Origin: CALLCD01 sp039196965
GTDB taxonomy: Bacteria; Pseudomonadota; Alphaproteobacteria; Caulobacterales; Hyphomonadaceae
NCBI GenBank assembly: GCA_039196965.1
Contig: JBCCUK010000016.1
Location: forward strand, 1-64,000
Length of the DNA: 64,000 bases
Direction of reading: 5' to 3'
Within the stretch, counting starts at the first letter, position 1, and every line of letters starts with the position of its first letter. Shown piece by piece: positions 35,856-43,871 of this stretch. The notes under the pieces were generated by a model that saw nothing but the letters and a program-made list of their open reading frames with translations, searched no databases and was not told the DNA's origin. The position numbers and the translations under genes were made by a program.

Positions 35856-36803
35856 TCAAGCGGCAGCGAGACCTTTGGCAAAGCCCGGCGTTTCCTCATT
35901 CAGAAACTGCAGCAAGGCCCGCTCAGCTGGGCTAATCGATTTGTCCCAGCCAAGGCGCTGAAGCAGCCAGCCTTCCTCGTCGTTATCAATCCGCTTGGCC
36001 TCCTTACGGGCCGCCTCCTGCACCGCCATACGCGCTGCTGAAGCTCTTGTTTCTGAATGGAAAACGCTTTCGAACCAAGTCCCTGTGGAAAAGCTCGCTG
36101 TCATATCCGAGAAGAAACCAGCTACACCTCTGCTGCCCTCCTGAAGCCACACCTCACGCGCCAGTACCTCAGCCTCGCTCATGGGATCCGGATGCGCTGC
36201 GACGAGCAGGTGATTGCCGATGGCTCGCGCGAACAGATCATTCCAGCTCGCATCGTTCCGGGCGAATGCAAATGTGTCATTCAGCTTGAACAGCAGCTTC
36301 GCTTCCTCGCGGGTCACCCAGGTCGCCCCGTCGCTCGCCGGCGCAAACAGGGCCCGGCGCACACGTTCCACCATTGCCTCGGAAATTCGCTTTTCGCCCG
36401 CAGCCGCCTTGCACACCCTCTCAAGAGCGAAAACGCCAAGCTTACGCGGGGCACCTTCGGCGTAGCGCAGAACATCCAGAATAAGATCGACATACCAATC
36501 GGGCTGTAAGGCATCGCTACCCGAGACATGCGCCATCAGCCATTCGCATTCTTCCTCCGTGATCCAACCAAGAGGCCGCTCCACCGTCAGGAGGTAGTCC
36601 TTGATCGCCTCTCGGAACTTCTGGTTCCAAACGGGATCTGATCCACCGATTTGTGCATTTAGATCGAACAGAGAATCAGCTTCCTGACGGGAAATGATCC
36701 CGTCACTGAAGACTTCATTGATGAAGTCTTTCGCCTCAATTTCTGTCATTTGATGAATATGATCGACCTGCATCAGCAGGTCGTCCAACCGAGTACTCTT
36801 CAT
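35856..36803 (-). CDS. Unknown protein with two internal helical repeats
   Basis: A 315-residue cytosolic protein from the ATG at 36803; an in-frame TTG lies four codons earlier. I do not recognise a named family. Two related segments are visible: ISRQEADSLFDLNAQIGGSD followed by WNQKFREAIKDYLL near residues 38-75, and VTREEAKLLFKLNDTFAFAR followed by WNDLFARAIGNHLLV near 160-200. They share an EA-x-x-LF-x-LN-(x)n-W-x-x-x-F-x-x-AI pattern, so the protein arose by duplication of a helical unit that resembles an EF-hand or TerB-like pair without clear metal ligands. It sits upstream of the K+ channel gene on the same strand, which may mean a shared function. Confidence 0.6.
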   Translation of the reverse strand: MKSTRLDDLLMQVDHIHQMTEIEAKDFINEVFSDGIISRQEADSLFDLNAQIGGSDPVWNQKFREAIKDYLLTVERPLGWITEEECEWLMAHVSGSDALQPDWYVDLILDVLRYAEGAPRKLGVFALERVCKAAAGEKRISEAMVERVRRALFAPASDGATWVTREEAKLLFKLNDTFAFARNDASWNDLFARAIGNHLLVAAHPDPMSEAEVLAREVWLQEGSRGVAGFFSDMTASFSTGTWFESVFHSETRASAARMAVQEAARKEAKRIDNDEEGWLLQRLGWDKSISPAERALLQFLNEETPGFAKGLAAA

Positions 36804-36907
36804 TTTGCCGCCCAACTATACTATGCGCAAAGCTATAGCTTGCTTCCGTTGAAGTTTCGTTAGCGTGAAATATAAAAGCGTAATTTTATTTCGGTGATTT
36901 GCCAAAA

Positions 36908-38164
36908 TCAGCCTGTTTCAAACTGAGACAATATATTTGGTATCTTCTTTTTAAGGCCGAAAAAGCCACGGCGCGTATGGGGCCAGGTAAACCGGTCATA
37001 AGGCCTCGTGATTTCGATCAAGGGCACCGAGAGCGACTTCGCCGCCCGGCGCAGCCTGCGTTGAACCGGCCCGATTGGCAGCCGCGCGGTCACAATCGCA
37101 TCAAGACCAGCCGCCTCAATCTGCTCTTGCAGGGCAGACGCCCAGTCCGAATTCTGCAGCAAGCTGACGGTTTGTTCAAAGTGATGCGACGCGCGGCTCG
37201 CAGCATCAGCAACGGCCGCCGGTGCAAACGCCTGCACGGCCTCGCTGACCGGAAGAACCGACCTCGGAGTGGGGTCCTGTAAGGCAAAAACTGTCTTGGG
37301 CGGTACAGGTAATCCCAGCGACTCCAGCGCGCAGTCTTCCTCGGTGATCAAGAGGCCATAGCGGTCACTCGGCAAATCTTCATCGGTTAGCCGCGGTGGC
37401 ACCGGATCGGGCAAATCAGTCTCGGACAACGGTGGAGCCTCCGGTGCCAATTGTCCCGATGGATTGAAGCGTCCATCTGTATACTTCTCTATATTGGATG
37501 CCCGCGCGAGATAGGTCTTTCCTTTAGTATGCAGACCGCCGACCCATCGCCAGGAACATGTGTTTGAAGCCGGATCACCATCGAGCAGGTGCCGATAGAA
37601 GAAGTCCGCGCCCAACTCCCAGGGAAGTTTCAGAGTAAAAATCCAGATACTCGCAAACCACATGCGGACGTGGTTATGCAAATAGCCTATTTCCACCAGC
37701 TCATCCGCCCACGCATCAAAACAAGCAATACCGGTCCTGCCGGATACCGCCTCGTCGTAGCGCCGGGCAAGGCTTGCATCTGTCTCAAGCTTGGCAACAA
37801 GTTCTGCCACGGCCAGCCGGTAACACCGCCAAACTTCCGGGCGGTGTTCAAGCCAGCCCTTAAAGTAGCCGCGCCAGAACACTTCCTGGACGAACTTTTC
37901 GGAAGCGGAAAAACTATGGCGGGCCAGAACCTCGCGAAGCACATCCTCTTCCAGAATCAGCCTGTGGCGGATCCAAGGAGAGAGCGCGGAGATATTTGAC
38001 CGCTTCTGCGGCCCAAAGTCAAAATTGCGCGTCCGCGCGTAGTGGGTCCCGGCCCGCTTTACGAAGGCTTGCAGCCGCGCCTCTGCGCTGGCTTTGTTAG
38101 GCAGCCATGTCACTTCTTCATTCGGCTCTGAATCCAGAAATGTGGTCTGTGTCAACTTGAACAA
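36908..38164 (-). CDS. FAD-binding photolyase/cryptochrome homologue with swapped domain order
   Basis: A 418-residue protein. Residues about 25-250 match the C-terminal FAD-binding domain of photolyases (NISALSPWIRHRLI, SASEKFVQEVFWRGYFKGWLE, GYLHNHVRMWFASIWIFTLKLPW and DPASNTCSWRWVGG). There is no alpha/beta antenna domain before it. Residues about 290-410 read instead like that alpha/beta domain (LQEQIEAAGLDAIVTARLPI, RRLRRAAKSLSVPLIEI), so the order looks reversed compared with normal photolyases. The start is uncertain: TTG 38164 or an in-frame TTG at 38155, since no ATG precedes the conserved part. It follows the DUF2256 gene with a short overlap and belongs to the photolyase operon. 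DNA repair or light sensing is likely; which one is unknown. Confidence 0.7.
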   Translation of the reverse strand: MFKLTQTTFLDSEPNEEVTWLPNKASAEARLQAFVKRAGTHYARTRNFDFGPQKRSNISALSPWIRHRLILEEDVLREVLARHSFSASEKFVQEVFWRGYFKGWLEHRPEVWRCYRLAVAELVAKLETDASLARRYDEAVSGRTGIACFDAWADELVEIGYLHNHVRMWFASIWIFTLKLPWELGADFFYRHLLDGDPASNTCSWRWVGGLHTKGKTYLARASNIEKYTDGRFNPSGQLAPEAPPLSETDLPDPVPPRLTDEDLPSDRYGLLITEEDCALESLGLPVPPKTVFALQDPTPRSVLPVSEAVQAFAPAAVADAASRASHHFEQTVSLLQNSDWASALQEQIEAAGLDAIVTARLPIGPVQRRLRRAAKSLSVPLIEITRPYDRFTWPHTRRGFFGLKKKIPNILSQFETG

Positions 38165-38301
38165 ACCTTCTGTCTGCTATTTCGGCGGCAGCGTTCTGAA
38201 CAATAGGTGACCTCGTCCCAATTGCGTTCCCACTTTTTCCGCCAGGCAAAGGGGCGTTCGCAGACAGGACAGATCTTTGTCGGAAGATCAGCCTTTTTCA
38301 T
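38152..38301 (-). CDS. DUF2256 small zinc-ribbon protein
   Basis: A 49-residue frame with ICPVCERPFAWRKKWERNWD and then VTYCSERCRR, four cysteines arranged as a zinc ribbon plus a conserved FxWRKKW segment. This is the DUF2256 family, which is commonly encoded next to cryptochrome/photolyase genes. Its ATG overlaps the stop of the photolyase gene (ATGA, 38298-38301), and its end overlaps the start region of the downstream FAD protein, so the three are translationally coupled. Confidence 0.9.
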   Translation of the reverse strand: MKKADLPTKICPVCERPFAWRKKWERNWDEVTYCSERCRRNSRQKVCSS

Positions 38302-39848
38302 CCGTCCTCGCCCTCCAGTGGCAAAGCCATTTGGGCGCTTCCAGATGTCTGTTTGCGCTTACGGCCAGTCATGGGCATGCCGGATTTCCGGCTGCCATGT
38401 TTGTTCTGAATGTCTTTCGCCGTACTGCGGTAGGCTGGCACTCTACGGACGGCCCAGACTTTCTGTCTTGCCTCGCGAGCCGCCGCCAGATGATCCACGA
38501 TCGGCGCTGGATATGTCTTGGCGAGAATGCTGGAGGTAGCCTCCCATTTCCATGGCTCGTGGACAAATTCATGGGGAACAGCGGCAAGCTCCGGCACCCA
38601 GCGCCGCACAAATGTGCCATCCGGATCCTGATCATATCCCTGCTTCACCGGATTGTAGATACGCACCGTGTTGATGCCGGTGGTGCCAGACTGCATTTGC
38701 ACCTGCGGCCAGTGGATACCCGCTTCATAGTCGGTAAACTGGCGGGCGAGATGTTCGCCGGGCGTCCGCCAGTCGAGCCATAAATGATAACTCGAAACTG
38801 CCATCAGCATTGCCCGCATACGGAAATTTATCCATCCCGTTGCCTGTAGGGATCTCATACAGGCGTCTACAAACGGTAGACCCGTTTCGCCATTACACCA
38901 GGCTTTCAGCCGCTCCCGGTCAGGCTCCTTTGCCCGCAGGCCATTATAGGCATGATGTAGATTTCGCACCTCAAGCGATGGCTCATCCTCCAGCTTCTGC
39001 GTGAAGTGATCCCGCCAGTGCAATCGTCCCTGGAAGGAGGACATCGATCCCCGCCAGCCACCCTTGATCCCGTTGGCCTTCAGCTCTCTTTGCCGTGCCC
39101 AGGTGGCCTGGGCGACCTCGCGCATGGAGAGCACGCCCCAGGCAAGATGCGGGCTTAAGCGCGAACAGTGCTCGGCCCCCTCCAGTGGGCTCGACATGGC
39201 GCGCCGATATGGAGCCCCGCGCACATGAAGAAACGTCTGCAGACAATCGAGCGCCGCATCGCGCCCGCCTCTCTGCCGACCGAAGCAAGGGTCCGGTTTC
39301 AGTCCCAAATCCTCCGCGGTGGGTATCTTGCCAGGCTCGACGCCGTCTATGGGCAACAAGGCGCGCGGCGGCATGGTTTCCGGCTCGGCCATGAAGGCGT
39401 CCCAGCGCCTCGCCCAGCCGTCACGACTTCCGAGCCGCCGAACGACACCGGCCTGTTTGACTTCGTGCCAGTCAACGCCGTTCAACCTCGCCCATTCGGC
39501 CACCTTGATATCGCGTTGGAATGTCCAACTGTTTCCGGTCTCCTCATGGGACCAGATAGTAATCTTCCCGAACTTCTTCTGAAGCTCTTCGAAGGCATCG
39601 ATTACGCTACCCATGCGGATGATGAGCGGTTGGCCAAGCGCTCCGAGGGTATCGCGCAAGGATGTCAGGCACTCAGCAACAAAATCCCACTGGCGCGCTG
39701 ACATATCCGGCCCCTGCCACAGCTCAGGCTCTGCAACAAAAAGGGGAATGACGGGGCCAATACAAGTAGCACGGGCCATAGCACGATGATCTTCAATGCG
39801 AAGATCACGCTTGAACCAGACAATCTGTAAATTGGCTGACGCACCCAT
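38298..39848 (-). CDS. Cryptochrome/deoxyribodipyrimidine photolyase family protein
   Basis: A 516-residue photolyase-fold protein. The alpha/beta antenna domain begins IVWFKRDLRIEDHRAM. The FAD domain has SRLSPHLAWGVLSMREV, SSFQGRLHWRDHFTQKLE and GLPFVDACMRSLQATGWINFRMRAM, then the tail WPQVQMQSGTTGINTVRIYNPVKQG. It is the subgroup that usually travels with DUF2256. The C-terminal 40 residues are basic and probably disordered. It is expected to repair UV dimers or act as a blue-light receptor. The gene starts the three-gene operon. Confidence 0.88.
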   Translation of the reverse strand: MGASANLQIVWFKRDLRIEDHRAMARATCIGPVIPLFVAEPELWQGPDMSARQWDFVAECLTSLRDTLGALGQPLIIRMGSVIDAFEELQKKFGKITIWSHEETGNSWTFQRDIKVAEWARLNGVDWHEVKQAGVVRRLGSRDGWARRWDAFMAEPETMPPRALLPIDGVEPGKIPTAEDLGLKPDPCFGRQRGGRDAALDCLQTFLHVRGAPYRRAMSSPLEGAEHCSRLSPHLAWGVLSMREVAQATWARQRELKANGIKGGWRGSMSSFQGRLHWRDHFTQKLEDEPSLEVRNLHHAYNGLRAKEPDRERLKAWCNGETGLPFVDACMRSLQATGWINFRMRAMLMAVSSYHLWLDWRTPGEHLARQFTDYEAGIHWPQVQMQSGTTGINTVRIYNPVKQGYDQDPDGTFVRRWVPELAAVPHEFVHEPWKWEATSSILAKTYPAPIVDHLAAAREARQKVWAVRRVPAYRSTAKDIQNKHGSRKSGMPMTGRKRKQTSGSAQMALPLEGEDG

Positions 39849-40613
39849 TGACCGACAGATAGCTCGATCGACTCAAGAAGCGACCAGCTAGAACTGGGCA
39901 GCATGTGGCATGTGCGGACGAAAGCCCTATCAGAGCAACGGATTGGGCAAAAAAGAGAGTAAAAACTCTCAACGACTCTCAGCGCGCCGAAACTGAGACT
40001 CTCAACGGGCAAGTTATCCCCATAATTCGGACTGCTCTATCCCCGCCTTTGCACGAACAGCTGCCAGAGTACCCAGACCAGGGCCACGAGCTGCACCATA
40101 TTGATTAGAACAGACACTCTAAGGCCCAAGGCAAAATAACGTCCGGCCTCGCTATAACCGGGGAAAAGGACGCGTAGGAACTTGCCTGCATTAACCTCAT
40201 CGAGTGGGCGAAATACCATCGGCGCTACTACGGATGGAAAAAACAACATGGCACCGAAAAGGCTCGCCGCGGCGAAACTGCGATCTGCACGCTTGTGATA
40301 ACCAACATGGAGCAGAATCTAGGGCTGTTATAACGGCTCTCGAGCGAAAGCTGCGGGCCTTTTCCAGAACGGGCAAACTCTGTCTGTTTCTCGCAAACAA
40401 AGCTCCCCACAAAGAGCATTCATCTCTTATCCCCCCAAATTTTGGTTTCTTTTCCGCCACAAAAAGCTCTCAAATCTTTAACTCGCCGCGAAACCAAACC
40501 ACCTTATACGTATAGTCTTGGGGAGGAGAAAAAGGGAGACACCGGATCGTTTTGATCTGTTAAGAGCAGTGCACCCCGCATGCAGCTGACGGACAATTCA
40601 TCCTTCACAGAAC
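39849..40613. other. Intergenic region with repeats and a gene remnant
   Basis: About 765 bases lie between the divergent photolyase and DUF1800 genes. They hold a DUF4149 remnant (40037-40249), a hairpin GAGAGT-AAAA-ACTCTC at 39955-39970, and several CTCTCA copies close by (39967, 39977, 40001, and again near 40470). The promoter of the photolyase operon must lie near 39850-39950. I saw no SOS (LexA) box. Confidence 0.45.
40037..40249 (-). pseudogene. Remnant of a DUF4149 membrane protein gene
   Basis: The minus-strand frame reads MLFFPSVVAPMVFRPLDEVN, then AGKFLRVLFPGYSEAGRYF and then RVSVLINMVQLVALVWVLW. The first part matches the N-terminal half of DUF4149 proteins (the FFPSVVAP-x-VF and LFPGY motifs). 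The last part matches their C-terminal helix (LSVLINLxQL). The roughly 50-60 residues that normally separate them are missing, so the gene appears to have lost its middle in frame. The start is also unclear: in-frame sense codons continue to about 40318 before a stop, without a good start. Most likely non-functional. Confidence 0.45.
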
Positions 40614-42356
40614 ATGTTCAATGCAAAGATAACAGCCTGTTTGGCGTGCTGCATCGCTGTGCTGACGGCGTGCTCTGGCGGCGATAGCAGTGGAACGACA
40701 CTGGACGGCTCGCCACCGCCCGTAGGAGGACCACCGCCTCCACAGGGGTCACCACCACCCCCAACATCGTCTTCAACAGTGCTCGACAGTGTCGAAAATG
40801 CCTCGCGGTTTCTTATTCAAGCATCACTCGGCGCGGATATGGAAACAATAGATTCGCTGGTCGGGACCGATGCGGCTGACTGGATCAATAATGAATTTCG
40901 GAAGCCGTGTTCGCGGTTCCTGCCCCCTATTCTAACGCTTCGAGAAGACGATGATAATCTGAGAGGCCGTCCTTACTCTGATCTGTACTTCGATACCTTG
41001 ATGACGGCCGACGATCAGCTCTGTCAGAGAATGACCTTTGCATTGTCCCAGATACTGGTTGTCAGCGATGTCGAGCTCAACAATCGCCCCCTTTCCATGG
41101 CGCACTATCAGGACATTCTCTCGCGCAACGCTCTCGGCAATTACAGGGACCTGCTGGAAGAAGTTACCTACTCTCCAGCTATGGCGAGATATCTGACCTA
41201 TTTTCGGAACCGAAAAGGGAACCCGAACACAGGTCGGATGCCAGATGAAAACTATGCGAGAGAGATTCTACAACTTTTCACCATCGGGGTGATTGAACTC
41301 AATTCAGACGGAACCCCGCGCCTGGGCCCCCTAGGCGAAGAGTTAGAGACTTTTGACAATACTGACATTACAGGGCTGGCAAGGGTTTTTACCGGGCTTG
41401 CCTATGTCGGTGACCGCTTCTTTGACAACTCGAACCCCGATGGTGAGTTTACGCCTTTGCAGCTGTTTCCGGAACAACACTCTGAACTCGAAAAAGCGTT
41501 TCTAGGAACCGTGATTCCGGCAGGTACAAGCGGTGAGGAAAGCATAGACCGCGCATTGGATGAAATCTTCAATCATCCGAACGTTCCGCCCTTTATCGCA
41601 AGGCAGTTGATCCAGCGCTTTACGGCCAGTAATCCGACATCTGATTATGTAGAGCGGGTCGCACAGGCCTTTGCAGACGGGCGTTTCAACGCTCCAAATG
41701 GCACCGTATTTGGAGATGGTCGGCGCGGCGATTTGCAGGCCACCATCGCGGCAATTCTACTGGACCCTAGAGCGCGAAGAAATACCGACGCAGCACTTGA
41801 AAGCGACGGGAAGATTCGCGAACCGATACTGAAGTTCGTGCAATGGGTTCGTGCCTTCAATGTAAGCGGGATTGATTCCGACGCGGAGTTTCGCCTTGGC
41901 GATACATCACGGCCAACCGACCGGCTCGGCCAGCATCCTTTCAGATCACCATCGGTATTCAATTTCTACAGGCCGGGATTTCAGGCCCCTGGAACAGAAA
42001 GCGGCAATGCCGGCCTCACAACACCGGAATTCCAAATCGTGAATGAAGGCAGCGCACTCGGATATCTGAATTTTATGACCGACTTTGTTCTGGACAGAAC
42101 AGGCGGCGGGAATGACCCGGAGAGGTTTCTGCCGGACTACTCTACAGAGATCGCCCTGGCAGCCGACCCGGCAGCGCTGGTCTCCCATCTGAACCTTCTC
42201 CTCACGGCGAACGAGATGACGCCAGAGGAAATCGCTGCGGTTGAGAACGCCGTTTCTGTGCTGACAATATCAGATGAAGACAGAGACCCAAGGCAGCGTG
42301 CGCAAGTTGCCATTCAACTCATCATCTCTGGCCCGGCCTACGCCGTTGTGCGCTGA
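40614..42356 (+). CDS. DUF1800 domain lipoprotein
   Basis: A 580-residue secreted protein. The N terminus has a lipobox (AVLTAC, Cys near residue 20) and then a proline-rich linker (PPPVGGPPPPQGSPPPP) before the DUF1800 domain starting ASRFLIQASLGADMETI. Conserved parts are RPYSDLYFDTLM, MARYLTYFRNRKGNPNTGRMPDENYAREILQLFTIG and HPFRSPSVFNFYRPGFQ. DUF1800 proteins are always paired with DUF1501 proteins and are secreted or surface-attached; their role is not known. It is followed 10 bases later by the DUF1501 gene. Confidence 0.85.
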   Translation: MFNAKITACLACCIAVLTACSGGDSSGTTLDGSPPPVGGPPPPQGSPPPPTSSSTVLDSVENASRFLIQASLGADMETIDSLVGTDAADWINNEFRKPCSRFLPPILTLREDDDNLRGRPYSDLYFDTLMTADDQLCQRMTFALSQILVVSDVELNNRPLSMAHYQDILSRNALGNYRDLLEEVTYSPAMARYLTYFRNRKGNPNTGRMPDENYAREILQLFTIGVIELNSDGTPRLGPLGEELETFDNTDITGLARVFTGLAYVGDRFFDNSNPDGEFTPLQLFPEQHSELEKAFLGTVIPAGTSGEESIDRALDEIFNHPNVPPFIARQLIQRFTASNPTSDYVERVAQAFADGRFNAPNGTVFGDGRRGDLQATIAAILLDPRARRNTDAALESDGKIREPILKFVQWVRAFNVSGIDSDAEFRLGDTSRPTDRLGQHPFRSPSVFNFYRPGFQAPGTESGNAGLTTPEFQIVNEGSALGYLNFMTDFVLDRTGGGNDPERFLPDYSTEIALAADPAALVSHLNLLLTANEMTPEEIAAVENAVSVLTISDEDRDPRQRAQVAIQLIISGPAYAVVR

Positions 42357-42366
42357 GGAGAAGACT

Positions 42367-43788
42367 ATGACAAACATGAACAGACGCGATTTCCTGACCG
42401 GAACGGCAGCAAGCTTCGCCGGTGGCGCAGGAGCTTTAGGACTTCTCAATCAGAATAAGGCCTGGGCCGCGGATACATCAGGCTACAAAGCATTGGTATG
42501 TGTCTTTTTATTCGGTGGCCTCGACCATGCCGACACCGTATTTCCATTCGATGAGCCCTCCTATGACATGCTGGCCGATGTTCGCGAGGGTTTGTTTAGT
42601 CGCTACAGTAACGGCCCAGACGACATTTCCCGCGCCCGTAACAATCTGCTAGCGATCAATCCGGCCAATGCGGGTGCATTCGGCAGCCGGCAGTTCGCAT
42701 TGTCACCTCAAATGCCGGAAATGCATGCACTATTCGAAGCGGGCGAAATGGCGATTGTCGGAAATGTTGGACCACTGATTGAACCCACCGACCGACAATC
42801 TTTCGATGACCGTTCCGTTGACTTGCCGCCACGCCTTTTTTCACACAATGATCAGCAATCGACATGGATGGCCCTTGGCGTTGAGGGCTCCCGGCGTGGC
42901 TGGGGCGGGCAATTCGCCGATGCGGCACTGGCAAGCGATGGGACGGCCAATGCGCTGTTCACATCTGTTTCCACACGTGGGACCACGGTGTTTCTCGCAG
43001 GAGAGAACTCCAACGCCTTCGCGGCCTCCGGCAGCGGCGGCAACTTCGAGCTTGATCTAACACAGCGGCGATCTCTCCTCGGCGGCAATAGTCGCTTCGA
43101 TGCGCAAAGGGATGCTGTCGAAGCCTATTACGCAACACGCGATTTCGGCAGTGCCGGGACCATGCGGAGAGATTTTACGCGGCAGCTAACCGGCGGGATT
43201 GAGAATATTCGCCGGTTCAACGAGGCAGGCGACAACACTATTCCGTTTTCGACAAGCTTTCCGGAAAGCTCAATTGGCCGTCAATTGCAAACGGTTGCAG
43301 AGACCATCGAAGCACGGGACTCTCTTGATGTCAGTCGACAGATCTTCTTCACGGCCATTGGTGGATTTGATACCCACAGTGACCAGGCCAATCGGTTGCC
43401 GCAACTGCAGCAGCAGGTCTCCAGCGCAATCAGTGCCTTCAGAAATGCCATGGTCGAACGGGGCATCTGGAACGATGTCACTCTTTTCACCGCATCCGAT
43501 TTCGGCCGTACAACGATTGATAATGGCGATGGCACAGACCATGGCTGGGGCGCGCACCATTTTGTGCTGGGCGGATCCGTGGGCGGAGGCCGCATCATAG
43601 GCGATATTCCGTCTCCCGATGTTTCGAGTGCGAATTATACACCCACAAGCGGCCGACTGATCCCGTCCCTCTCAGTGGAGCAATATGCTGCGACGCTGGG
43701 CAGTTGGTTCGGCTTGAATGATGACGAAATCCTGAGAGCGCTGCCAAACCTGGCCCGCTTCCAGAACACCAATCTGGGATTTGTTTAA
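42367..43788 (+). CDS. DUF1501 (sulfatase-like) protein with Tat signal
   Basis: A 473-residue protein from the ATG at 42367. The N terminus carries a twin-arginine signal (NRRDFLTGTAASFAGG). The DUF1501 domain belongs to the alkaline phosphatase/sulfatase fold; ALVCVFLFGGLDHADTVFPF, FFTAIGGFDTHSDQ and TLFTASDFGRT, with later DHGWGAHHFVLGG, are the conserved metal-site segments. It forms an operon with the DUF1800 gene, and the two partners are probably exported separately (Tat and Sec/lipoprotein). The enzyme activity is unknown. Confidence 0.87.
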   Translation: MTNMNRRDFLTGTAASFAGGAGALGLLNQNKAWAADTSGYKALVCVFLFGGLDHADTVFPFDEPSYDMLADVREGLFSRYSNGPDDISRARNNLLAINPANAGAFGSRQFALSPQMPEMHALFEAGEMAIVGNVGPLIEPTDRQSFDDRSVDLPPRLFSHNDQQSTWMALGVEGSRRGWGGQFADAALASDGTANALFTSVSTRGTTVFLAGENSNAFAASGSGGNFELDLTQRRSLLGGNSRFDAQRDAVEAYYATRDFGSAGTMRRDFTRQLTGGIENIRRFNEAGDNTIPFSTSFPESSIGRQLQTVAETIEARDSLDVSRQIFFTAIGGFDTHSDQANRLPQLQQQVSSAISAFRNAMVERGIWNDVTLFTASDFGRTTIDNGDGTDHGWGAHHFVLGGSVGGGRIIGDIPSPDVSSANYTPTSGRLIPSLSVEQYAATLGSWFGLNDDEILRALPNLARFQNTNLGFV

Positions 43789-43871
43789 GCCGTTATCTCA
43801 TATCAAGCGAGGGATAGGGAAGGAGTTCCATCCGTACGCTGCCAGGCAGGTATGGTGCCGTTGGTAATATA

